Shown here: positions 1 through 4,976 of the stretch, in pieces
How positions within the stretch are numbered: position 1 is the first letter of the stretch
How the letters are laid out: the number at the start of each line of letters is the position of its first letter
Assembly: GCA_030642185.1 (NCBI GenBank)
Contig: DAOWOG010000135.1
Span: 1 to 5,135 of the forward strand
Direction of reading: 5' to 3'
Length of the DNA stretch: 5,135 bases
DNA from: Helicobacteraceae bacterium
GTDB lineage: Bacteria > Campylobacterota > Campylobacteria > Campylobacterales > Sulfurimonadaceae
Program-made: the position numbers and the translations under genes
The notes under the pieces: model-generated
The model's input: only the letters and a program-made list of their open reading frames with translations
The model's database searches: none
Told to the model about the DNA's origin: nothing

Positions 1-479
1 CCGGTCACTCCAACCTAAAGGTAAAGATTAAAGAGCTTGATGCGGACCTGGCTTGCGAAGTGAGCGGACATATTTTTTTTAATGACCGCTATTTTGGTTT
101 TGATGATGCTATTTACGCCACACTGCGTATGCTTGAGCTGATCTATGATGGAATCGACCTTGATGAAGAGCTTGAAAAACTTCCACAGGTTTTCTCCACC
201 GAAGAGATCAAAGTAGAAACGACTGAGTCTGAAAAGTTTAAAATAATAGATGAACTCAAAGAACTGCTCAAATCACCACCGGAAGATTTTCCGGCGATCA
301 AAGGGATCATCAATGTTGACGGAGTACGTGTCATCTTTGAAAACGGCTGGGGTCTTGTTCGTGCTTCCAACACAACACCAATCCTTGTTACCCGTTTTGA
401 GTCTACCAATCAGGATGATGCCATACACTATGAAGAAGCCTTGAACAGATTAATTAAACAAGCAAAGGAGAACCTGTGA
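1..479 (+). CDS. algC: Phosphomannomutase/phosphoglucomutase, C-terminal part (5' end outside window)
   Basis: This is the last ~158 residues of an alpha-D-phosphohexomutase of the AlgC/ManB type, a cytosolic enzyme that interconverts hexose 6-phosphates and 1-phosphates for nucleotide-sugar and surface-polysaccharide synthesis. The frame is open from base 3, so the GTG at 60 is an internal Val codon and not a start. Visible landmarks are a T/GHSNLK segment at the left edge and the sugar-binding loop (CEVSGH, with the Glu, Ser and His of the family's GEMSGH). After these come [11 protein letters not shown], and then the C-terminal domain with the phosphate-binding RASNTTP motif at about 360-380. 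The usual first Gly of the GEMSGH loop is Cys here. The stop TGA (477-479) overlaps the GTG start of pyrC by 4 nt, so translation is probably coupled. Family identity is clear; the preferred substrate (mannose or glucose phosphate) cannot be told from this fragment. Confidence 0.93.
   Translation, partial: GHSNLKVKIKELDADLACEVSGHIFFNDRYFGFDDAIYATLRMLELIYDGIDLDEELEKLPQVFSTEEIKVETTESEKFKIIDELKELLKSPPEDFPAIKGIINVDGVRVIFENGWGLVRASNTTPILVTRFESTNQDDAIHYEEALNRLIKQAKENL
464..470 (+). promoter_or_regulatory. Ribosome binding site of pyrC
   Basis: AAAGGAG lies 5 nt before the GTG at 476. It lies inside the end of the mutase gene and decides in favour of the GTG start, because the first downstream in-frame ATG (codon 9) would remove sequence just ahead of the metal-binding HLHLR motif. 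Confidence 0.75.
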
Positions 480-1531
480 GTAAACAGCATACACTTATCA
501 TGCCCCTGGACATGCACCTTCACCTTCGTGACGGAGTAATGTTGGAGACCGTTGCACCCCTGACCTCCTACACCTTCAGCGGTGCAGTCATTATGCCGAA
601 CCTTGTTCCTCCGGTCACAAGCAAAGAGGCCGTGATTGCCTACAAAGAACGTATCCTCTCTGCCTGCGGGTATGAGATGCAGGAGAATGATTTCATGGAT
701 GAAGATGGTCTTGGAGGAGGTGATTTCGAACCCTTAATGACGCTTTTTTACCAAAATTATGATGAGGGATTTATAGAAGAAATACAAGACGAAATTTTTG
801 CCATCAAACTCTATCCGGCCGGGATTACAACCAATTCGGAGGGCGGCGTAAAATCTTTTGATATCGAAACAATGCGCCCTACCCTTGAAGCGATGGAGCG
901 TTTGCATATTCCGCTGTTGGTTCATGGTGAAACAGATGGATTTGTGATGGATCGTGAAGCTGAATTCATGTCTATTTACGAGCTTCTTGCCGGTAATTTT
1001 CCTGATCTGAAAATTGTAATGGAACATATTACGACCAAGGCAGCTGTCGATATGCTTGACAAATATGCAAATCTCTATGCAACTATCACGATACACCATC
1101 TGCTTATCACCCTTGACGATGTAGCCGGCGGCATGATGAAACCGCACCTCTTTTGCAAACCGATCGCCAAACGTCCCGAAGACAGAGAAGCACTTTTAAA
1201 AATAGCACTCAATGCCCATCCCAAAGTGATGTTCGGCTCCGACTCTGCACCGCATCCCCAGGATAAAAAAGAAGCTTGCGGATGTGCTGCCGGAGTATTT
1301 ACGGCACCTATTGCTTTGCAGCTTCTCTGCGAACTTTTTGACGATCATGGCAAACTGAATAATCTACAGTCTTTTGTCAGTGATAATGCCCAAAGTATTT
1401 ACGGAATCTGTCCTGAGTTCAAAGAGGTAACACTGGTCAAAGAAGCATTTAAAGTACCCGAAAAATACGGCAATGTAGTACCAATGTATTCCGGTGAAAC
1501 CATTGCCTGGAGTATTGAGGATGTACTTTAG
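476..1531 (+). CDS. pyrC: Dihydroorotase, class II (PyrC)
   Basis: Dihydroorotase reversibly cyclises N-carbamoyl-L-aspartate to L-dihydroorotate in de novo pyrimidine synthesis, in the cytosol. The 351-residue length fits the class II (E. coli-like, ~348 aa) family. Seen in the sequence are HLHLR (His14 and His16 as metal ligands, Arg18 for substrate) and MPNLVPP with substrate-contacting Asn42. Lys111 in AIKLYPAG is the carboxylated bridging lysine. His150 (LLVHGE) and His184 (MEHITT) are further metal ligands, and Asp256 in FGSDSAPH is the catalytic Asp, followed by His260. All key residues appear intact, so it should be active. Residues about 64-83 form an acidic, Gly-rich stretch that is longer than the E. 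coli equivalent as recalled. The GTG start is supported by AAAGGAG 5 nt upstream and overlaps the mutase stop. It is followed after 29 nt by the response regulator gene. Confidence 0.97.
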   Translation: MSKQHTLIMPLDMHLHLRDGVMLETVAPLTSYTFSGAVIMPNLVPPVTSKEAVIAYKERILSACGYEMQENDFMDEDGLGGGDFEPLMTLFYQNYDEGFIEEIQDEIFAIKLYPAGITTNSEGGVKSFDIETMRPTLEAMERLHIPLLVHGETDGFVMDREAEFMSIYELLAGNFPDLKIVMEHITTKAAVDMLDKYANLYATITIHHLLITLDDVAGGMMKPHLFCKPIAKRPEDREALLKIALNAHPKVMFGSDSAPHPQDKKEACGCAAGVFTAPIALQLLCELFDDHGKLNNLQSFVSDNAQSIYGICPEFKEVTLVKEAFKVPEKYGNVVPMYSGETIAWSIEDVL

Positions 1532-1560
1532 CCGTTTTACTGCTGAGAAGTATAGTATGA

Positions 1561-2226
1561 ATGATACAAATGACAGCTAGGATTTTACTTCTTGAAGATG
1601 ACCTTTTACTGGGTGAAAGTCTCCTGGATCTACTTGAAGAAGAGGGATATGCGGTACAGTTATGCCGCAATGGTCAGGAGGCTTTGGATGCCACCTTTGC
1701 CGGTAAGTTTGATCTCTATCTGCTTGATATCAATGTTCCTCTGATCAACGGTCTGACGCTGCTTAAAGAGTTGCGAAGCGCCAATGACACTACCCCGGCA
1801 ATTTATCTGACATCGCATCAGGACAAACAAGTCATTAAAGACGGCTTTGAGAGCGGTGCGGACGACTACCTGAAAAAGCCCTTTGACAGTGATGAACTGC
1901 TCTGGCGAATAGAAGCACTCCTACGCCGATCACAGGGACTGGAAACATTATGTGCCGGTCAACTCTGTCTGGATGAGCAGCACCAGCGTATCCTGCTTGA
2001 GAGCAGAGAGCTGGATCTTTCCAAAAAAGAGTACACACTGCTTGCACTGCTTATTCGTCATGCTACAAAAGTGGTGACCAAAGAGATGATTATCAATGAA
2101 CTTTGGAGCAGTTCGCAAAGTATCAGTGATGGCGCGATTCGTGTCTATATCAATCGTCTGAAACAGGAACTCGGCACTGATTCCATTGAAAATATACGCG
2201 CAATCGGATATCGCCTTGTTCCGTAA
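1561..2226 (+). CDS. OmpR/PhoB-family DNA-binding response regulator
   Basis: A 221-residue two-component transcription factor. The receiver domain spans about residues 6-124, with the acidic cluster Glu12-Asp13-Asp14, phosphoacceptor Asp56 (LLDINVP), Thr84 (YLTS) and Lys106 (LKKPF), so the phosphorylation site is complete. A winged helix-turn-helix domain spans about residues 130-221. It is recognisable by LSKKEYTLLALL, VTKEMIINELW, the recognition-helix region SDGAIRVYINRLKQEL and the wing IRAIGYRLV. It presumably binds DNA as a dimer after phosphorylation by the kinase encoded next, with which it overlaps. The ATG at 1561 is chosen because GAGAAG (1545-1550) lies 10 nt upstream. The ATG at 1570 would also leave the receiver intact. 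Targets are unknown; autoregulation of this operon is possible but no operator is visible in the 29-nt gap. Confidence 0.95.
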   Translation: MIQMTARILLLEDDLLLGESLLDLLEEEGYAVQLCRNGQEALDATFAGKFDLYLLDINVPLINGLTLLKELRSANDTTPAIYLTSHQDKQVIKDGFESGADDYLKKPFDSDELLWRIEALLRRSQGLETLCAGQLCLDEQHQRILLESRELDLSKKEYTLLALLIRHATKVVTKEMIINELWSSSQSISDGAIRVYINRLKQELGTDSIENIRAIGYRLVP

Positions 2227-3052
2227 TCTGATTTGGGGAACCATCATCTTTTACACCGTTTCAACCATGTTGTTGATGGGTGTAACCTACTATGCCATGG
2301 CTGTCTTACAGACAGAAAATGTCATTATACTTGCGCTTGCCATACTATTACTCGCAGTGACCACCGGCTATATCCTTGCAAAGTTGGCGATTGAACCGCT
2401 TAAAGAGCATTTTGAGCAACTTGAGCAGTTTTCAAAAGAGACGCTGCATGAGTTAAATCTGCCTATCAATACTATTACGACTAACACAAAAATGCTGCGA
2501 AAAAACCATAAGGATGAGAAATCACTCAAACGTTTGGCACGCATTGACATGGCCTGCGATATGCTTCAAAAACGCTATAATGAGCTTGACTATCTTATTA
2601 AAAGACAGATTCAAAAAGAAATTATCGAAATTTTTGATCTTAAAGGCTTAATCGAGCAGCGGGTTGAAGTACTTCAGGAACTCTACTCTTCAGCAAAGTT
2701 TGTCATGGATTTAGAAACAATTAGCCTGAAAATGGATAAAATGGGCTTTTCAAAAGTAATCGACAATCTGATTGACAATGCTATAAAATATTCCAATCCT
2801 CCGGCGAAGGTAACCTTGTCTCTGCACGGAACACAGTTGCGCATACGTGATGAAGGAAGAGGAATGGATGAGATGACACTGTTTAAAATATTTGACCGTT
2901 ATTATCAAGGTGATACGGCGACACCGGGGTTTGGTATCGGGTTGGGTCTCGTAAAAGATTATTGCGACCGCCATAAAATTTTGCTGCATGTGGAATCCAG
3001 ACTGGATGAAGGAACAATCATGATATTAGATTTTAAAAGGATAGTTAAATGA
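2186..3052 (+). CDS. Small membrane histidine kinase (HisKA + HATPase_c)
   Basis: A 288-residue sensor kinase, presumed partner of the preceding regulator. Two hydrophobic helices lie at about residues 14-38 and 45-67, with only a few residues between them, so there is essentially no extracytoplasmic sensor domain. The dimerisation/phosphotransfer domain contains LHELNLP with phospho-acceptor His88. The ATP-binding domain has an N box (DNLIDNAIKYS, about 193-203), a G1 box (DEGRGMD, 222-228), an F box (LFKIFDRYY) and a G2 box (GFGIGLGLVK). All catalytic motifs are present. The start is uncertain: TTG 2186 (overlap of 41 nt with the regulator) or TTG 2216 (overlap of 11 nt, weak GGA 7 nt upstream). 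No ATG lies before the first membrane helix. The stop overlaps the exbB start as ATGA. Input is probably sensed in or at the membrane, or through a partner protein; this is inference. Confidence 0.92.
   Translation: MKIYAQSDIALFRNLIWGTIIFYTVSTMLLMGVTYYAMAVLQTENVIILALAILLLAVTTGYILAKLAIEPLKEHFEQLEQFSKETLHELNLPINTITTNTKMLRKNHKDEKSLKRLARIDMACDMLQKRYNELDYLIKRQIQKEIIEIFDLKGLIEQRVEVLQELYSSAKFVMDLETISLKMDKMGFSKVIDNLIDNAIKYSNPPAKVTLSLHGTQLRIRDEGRGMDEMTLFKIFDRYYQGDTATPGFGIGLGLVKDYCDRHKILLHVESRLDEGTIMILDFKRIVK
3035..3040 (+). promoter_or_regulatory. Ribosome binding site of exbB
   Basis: AAAAGG lies 8 nt before the ATG at 3049, within the last codons of the kinase gene. It supports the first of the two consecutive ATG codons as the exbB start and implies coupled translation with the kinase. 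Confidence 0.5.
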
Positions 3053-3507
3053 TGACAACTCCAACGATGCTGCACTATGCGGAAGAGGTGCTCGATTTCG
3101 GGGTTATGGGGATCCTGCTCCTGATGAGTGTCGTGTCACTCTGGTTGTTTATCGAACGGATGATGTACTATCGCAGCATACAGCTGGAAGATTACACTAA
3201 TAAAGAGCTGCTTGAGCTCGATCTCGGCGACAATCTTTCAACCATCTCTGCCATTGCGGCCAATGCCCCTTATGTAGGGCTGATCGGTACCATCATCGGG
3301 ATTGTTATTACTTTTTATTCCCTTGGCGAAGCGGGAAGCGTCGATCCCAAACAGGTTATGACAGGTCTGGCTCTTGCCCTGAAAGCGACCGGTGCCGGTA
3401 TACTGGTCGCTATTCCTGCTATTGTTTTTTATACAATTGCGCTGCGTAAAATGGAACGTCTTCTGGTCTACTGGGATGTAGAGCAGGAAAAGAAGAGACA
3501 GGTTTAA
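3049..3507 (+). CDS. exbB: ExbB/TolQ-family proton-channel subunit, short form
   Basis: A 152-residue MotA/TolQ/ExbB-family inner-membrane protein. With ExbD it forms the proton-motive-force motor that energises envelope processes, classically TonB-dependent outer-membrane uptake. Three hydrophobic helices are visible at about 16-35, 74-94 and 115-135. The signature stretches APYVGLIGTIIGI (with Thr81) and ALKATGAGILVAIPAI (with Thr114) are present. It is much shorter than E. coli ExbB (244 aa), lacking the N-terminal extension and most of the large cytoplasmic loop, as in other short epsilonproteobacterial ExbB proteins. At the position recalled as E. coli Glu176 there is Leu109. It follows the kinase with a 4-nt overlap and precedes exbD by 9 nt. 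TolQ is an alternative, but no tolA, tolB or pal genes are seen. Confidence 0.9.
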   Translation: MMTTPTMLHYAEEVLDFGVMGILLLMSVVSLWLFIERMMYYRSIQLEDYTNKELLELDLGDNLSTISAIAANAPYVGLIGTIIGIVITFYSLGEAGSVDPKQVMTGLALALKATGAGILVAIPAIVFYTIALRKMERLLVYWDVEQEKKRQV

Positions 3508-3516
3508 GTTCGCTAC

Positions 3517-3897
3517 ATGAAATCTAAAAAAAAATTTGACCAGATCAATGTTATTCCGTTTATCGATATCCTGCTTGTTCTACTGGTAATGGTAATTACG
3601 ACAGCGACATTTATCAAGCAGGGCGTACTGCCTATCGACCTTCCTGAAGCCAAAGCTTCCGATAAAAAAGAGAACAAAAAAGAGATCGATATCTATGTCA
3701 CTAAAGATGGAAAATTTCACTATGATAAAGAAGCGGTAACACCTGCTGAACTTGAACAAAAACTGTCCGGTCTTGCCAAAGATCAAACTGTTGTGCTTCG
3801 CAGCGATAAAGAAGCAACATTTCAGGATTTTGTCACGGTCATGGATATCTTGAAAAAACTGCATCATGAACAGCTTTATATCGTCACAAAAGAGTAG
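3517..3897 (+). CDS. exbD: ExbD/TolR-family biopolymer transport protein
   Basis: A 126-residue partner of ExbB. It has a short Lys-rich cytoplasmic N-terminus (MKSKKK), one membrane helix at about 12-34 and a periplasmic domain from about residue 40. The signature INVIPFIDILLVLLVMV carries Asp17, the position of the proton-carrying Asp25 of E. coli ExbD, so the motor should be able to translocate protons. The periplasmic part begins with a Lys/Glu-rich linker (about 46-56). The domain ends in QLYIVTKE, typical of the ExbD/TolR fold. The ATG at 3517 has no convincing Shine-Dalgarno sequence (AGG about 14 nt upstream), so re-initiation from exbB 9 nt away is likely. The stop TAG at 3895-3897 abuts the next gene. 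No TonB gene follows, unlike the exbB-exbD-tonB arrangement known in Helicobacter. Confidence 0.92.
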   Translation: MKSKKKFDQINVIPFIDILLVLLVMVITTATFIKQGVLPIDLPEAKASDKKENKKEIDIYVTKDGKFHYDKEAVTPAELEQKLSGLAKDQTVVLRSDKEATFQDFVTVMDILKKLHHEQLYIVTKE

Positions 3898-3899
3898 TG

Positions 3900-4145
3900 A
3901 TGGAGGTAAAAAAACAGAAACGTGTTGTTCTTTTTGTCAGTCCTACCTGCAAATGGTGTACAACCGCTAAACAATATTTCAAGAAACAGGGCATTAAATT
4001 CAAAGCTATCGATATCACAAAAGATGAGAAAGCGGCAAAAGACTGTGAACGTCACGGGTGTCGCGGTGTTCCGGTCGTAATGATCGGATCACGATGGATC
4101 TGCGGTTTTGATCAAAAAAACATCGATAAGATGCTTAACCTTTAA
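3900..4145 (+). CDS. Glutaredoxin-like thiol-redox protein (CXXC)
   Basis: An 81-residue thioredoxin-fold protein of glutaredoxin/NrdH size. It has a CKWC active site (Cys17, Cys20) after the first strand (VVLFVSPT) and the cis-proline segment GVPVVMIG (Pro58). A GFD motif follows at 69-71, where glutaredoxins bind glutathione or thioredoxin reductase partners. There is no signal peptide, so it acts in the cytosol, reducing disulfides or mixed disulfides. Three further cysteines (49, 54, 68) are unusual for so small a protein, and the DCERHGC spacing could hold a second redox pair or a metal. ATG 3900 is preferred because GAG of AAAAGAG (3888-3894) sits 5 nt upstream. GTG 3897, overlapping the exbD stop by 1 nt, would add one residue. 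It ends the + strand gene train, and its stop overlaps that of the convergent gene. Glutaredoxin and NrdH cannot be separated here. Confidence 0.85.
   Translation: MEVKKQKRVVLFVSPTCKWCTTAKQYFKKQGIKFKAIDITKDEKAAKDCERHGCRGVPVVMIGSRWICGFDQKNIDKMLNL
4114..4135 (-). terminator. Candidate terminator of the minus-strand small-gene operon, inside the glutaredoxin gene
   Basis: Read on the minus strand just after the stop at 4142, AGCATC pairs with GATGTT (six pairs, one G-U) around a 5-nt TTATC loop. The stem is followed directly by further T residues; the A-run on the + strand is 4114-4120. The stem is short and the sequence is also coding, so this is a plausible but weak intrinsic terminator. Confidence 0.35.
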
Positions 4146-4381
4146 TACGCTTTATCCAGTAAACGGATAGTATTTTTCTCTTCTTTTTCCGGTGGACTTT
4201 CTTCTATCGTTTTTTCTATGACATATCCTTCAGTTATATTACTGTCAAATACTTTTTTTTCATGAACTTCTATAGGGTTCAGAAATGTGTTGAGTATGTA
4301 AAAGAGAATGATGATGGCGATAATGCCAACATAGAAGAGTATATAGTTGTTGATCTGTTCACGGCTGAATGGATTTTGCAT
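4142..4381 (-). CDS. Small single-pass membrane protein, unknown function
   Basis: A 79-residue protein from ATG 4381; TTG 4387 would give 81, and a stop lies just before that. It has a short polar N-terminus (MQNPFSREQINN), one strong membrane helix at about residues 12-34 (rich in Ile, Leu, Phe and Tyr), and a charged tail of about 45 residues with an SPPEKEEK stretch. Codon use resembles the neighbouring genes, and the hydrophobic segment is cleaner than in the overlapping + strand frame, so this strand is taken as coding. No family is recognised. It is the last of three minus-strand genes, 15-21 nt after the 33-codon gene, with no clear Shine-Dalgarno sequence. Its TAA shares a TTAA with the glutaredoxin stop. 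The helix-plus-Pro/Glu/Lys tail loosely recalls the start of TonB, but it is far too short and lacks a TonB C-terminal domain. Confidence 0.65.
   Translation of the reverse strand: MQNPFSREQINNYILFYVGIIAIIILFYILNTFLNPIEVHEKKVFDSNITEGYVIEKTIEESPPEKEEKNTIRLLDKAY
4153..4177 (+). terminator. Candidate weak terminator of the plus-strand operon
   Basis: Just after the glutaredoxin stop, TATCC (4153-4157) pairs with GGATA (4165-4169) around a 7-nt loop, followed by GTATTTTT and a long pyrimidine-rich stretch. The stem has only 5 bp and lies within the 3' end of the opposing gene, so confidence is low. Confidence 0.3.
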
Positions 4382-4402
4382 GGGCAATTATTATTTCAAA
4401 AG

Positions 4403-4504
4403 CTAGTGGGTATGCTTATGATTTTCCTGAAATTTAAGATAAATTGCCAGTGCAACACTGGAAACAATAAGCACTAAACTGACTATTATGATTGCTTCAT
4501 TCAT
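4403..4504 (-). CDS. 33-residue single-pass membrane miniprotein, unknown function
   Basis: ATG 4504 to TAG 4403 encodes 33 residues: MNEA, then a continuous hydrophobic helix (about residues 5-24, IIIVSLVLIVSS...LAIYL), then a polar, His-rich tail ending QENHKHTH. A good Shine-Dalgarno sequence (AAGGGA, 4512-4517) lies 7 nt upstream, and the start follows the stop of the 58-codon gene by a single base, as expected for coupled translation. These two facts are the main support for such a short gene. Small single-helix proteins of this size often act as accessory subunits or modulators of larger membrane complexes (CydX is an example), but no known family is recognised. The tail with three His residues could bind metal, which is speculation. 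It was missed by any search limited to 60 or more codons. Confidence 0.55.
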   Translation of the reverse strand: MNEAIIIVSLVLIVSSVALAIYLKFQENHKHTH

Positions 4505-4505
4505 T

Positions 4506-4682
4506 TTATGTTCCCTTGTTAGTAAAATAAAATCCGATTAATGACAGTATCATCACCAAAACAATCGCAACATATGAAATACTATTATCTTTAAGTACTG
4601 GTGTGATCAATGCCAGAGCAATTAAAATTTTGGAAATATCCAACAGATATTTTCCAATCTCCTTAAGTGTCTCTTTTTTCAT
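4506..4682 (-). CDS. 58-residue two-helix membrane protein, unknown function (DUF6722-like appearance)
   Basis: ATG 4682 to TAA 4506 encodes 58 residues. A charged amphipathic start (MKKETLKEIGKYLLDISK) is followed by a first hydrophobic stretch (about 19-30), a short polar turn (KDNSIS) and a second helix (about 36-53), ending FYFTNKGT. The EIGKYLLDISK opening resembles small two-helix proteins of the DUF6722 type, as far as can be recalled; this needs a profile search. It is the first gene of the minus-strand trio, and its stop is 1 nt from the next ATG. No ribosome binding site precedes the ATG. Instead an extended -10-like TGCTATACT lies so close that the transcript would be nearly leaderless. 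An AAGGAG inside codons 7-8 serves no well-placed downstream start. It is probably inserted in the inner membrane with its N-terminus in the cytoplasm. Confidence 0.6.
   Translation of the reverse strand: MKKETLKEIGKYLLDISKILIALALITPVLKDNSISYVAIVLVMILSLIGFYFTNKGT
4512..4517 (-). promoter_or_regulatory. Ribosome binding site of the 33-codon gene
   Basis: On the minus strand AAGGGA sits 7 nt before ATG 4504, inside the last codons of the 58-codon gene. It is the best Shine-Dalgarno sequence in this cluster and is the main argument that the 33-codon frame is translated. Confidence 0.6.
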
Positions 4683-4688
4683 ATTGAC

Positions 4689-4703
4689 AAGTATAGCATA
4701 CTT
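4689..4703 (-). promoter_or_regulatory. Extended -10 promoter element within a perfect dyad, upstream of the small-gene operon
   Basis: AAGTAT-AGC-ATACTT is a perfect inverted repeat with 6-bp arms and a 3-bp centre. On the minus strand it contains TGCTATACT (4690-4698), an extended -10 match. No TTGACA-like -35 is evident, which is common in epsilonproteobacterial promoters. Initiation about 7 nt downstream would fall one or two bases before ATG 4682. The dyad could be an operator for a dimeric regulator; that is inference. Confidence 0.45.
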
Positions 4704-4796
4704 ATGATTTTACTCCGTCGTTGGTACTTTGTATGTCGACTCTGCAAACAACAACTTGAACTGCTAAATATTTATTTTGACGTTTACTTTACCGAA
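4704..4796. other. Intergenic stretch without a credible gene
   Basis: Together with the two repeats this forms the ~300-nt gap between the small-gene operon and groEL. It is AT-rich and has no tRNA or rRNA features. The only open frame is a 34-codon + strand frame (4704-4808) without a ribosome binding site that runs into the first repeat. TTGAC/GTCAA arms around 4774-4801 could form a weak, long-loop hairpin. Confidence 0.5.
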
Positions 4797-4884
4797 GTCA
4801 ACTATTGATTTAAAGCCTTCAGCGGTGCTTCGCACATCGCCTACGGTTTCGTTCGCCTAAACGACAAGCAGTTGTCGTTTCTAA
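4797..4884. repeat. 88-bp tandem repeat, copy A
   Basis: This copy matches 4889-4976 with 3 mismatches (4799, 4807, 4812), and the last 72 bases (4813-4884) are identical. Inside are two hairpins. The first is GCG-GTGC around a TTC loop, closing with GCAC and CGC with a 2-nt bulge (4822-4840). The second is a perfect 9-bp stem AAACGACAA / TTGTCGTTT with loop GCAG (4859-4880). TCGCCTA occurs twice within the unit. Stops break the frames, so it is non-coding. It looks like an interspersed intergenic (REP-like) element, but copy number elsewhere cannot be known here. Confidence 0.92.
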
Positions 4885-4888
4885 TAAG

Positions 4889-4976
4889 GTTAACTATTAA
4901 TTTCAAGCCTTCAGCGGTGCTTCGCACATCGCCTACGGTTTCGTTCGCCTAAACGACAAGCAGTTGTCGTTTCTAA
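4889..4976. repeat. 88-bp tandem repeat, copy B
   Basis: The second copy starts 92 bp after copy A, separated from it by a 4-bp spacer (TAAG). It carries the same hairpins at 4914-4932 and 4951-4972. It lies 8 bp from the groEL stop codon, so it would be in the 3' untranslated region of groEL mRNA on the minus strand. Confidence 0.92.

Noticed and set aside
60..479. GTG 60 as the start of an independent 139-residue protein
   Set aside because: The frame stays open to the left edge and encodes the conserved mutase sequence ahead of the GTG, so the gene continues outside the window.
1551..1556. TATAGT as a -10 promoter for the response regulator
   Set aside because: Transcription would start at or after the ATG at 1561, there is no supporting -35, and the 29-nt gap fits an operon.
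2750..2989. 79-codon minus-strand open frame inside the kinase gene
   Set aside because: It overlaps the highly conserved N, G1, F and G2 boxes of the kinase and has no domain of its own.
4142..4387. The single-helix minus-strand gene as a TonB
   Set aside because: It has an N-terminal helix and a Pro/Glu/Lys stretch but only about 80 residues and no TonB C-terminal domain.
4262..4477. 71-codon + strand open frame opposite the small-gene cluster
   Set aside because: It is antisense to two minus-strand frames with clear membrane helices, good codon use and a ribosome binding site for one of them. The + frame product has no recognisable domain, so it was treated as a shadow.
4704..4808. 34-codon + strand open frame with a CRLC motif just after the dyad
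   Set aside because: It has no ribosome binding site, no recognisable family and ends inside repeat copy A. It is most likely chance.
4797..4976. Possible short CRISPR array
   Set aside because: The copies are 88 bp with only 4 bp between them, contain internal hairpins and lack unique spacers of about 30 bp. There are no cas genes in the window.
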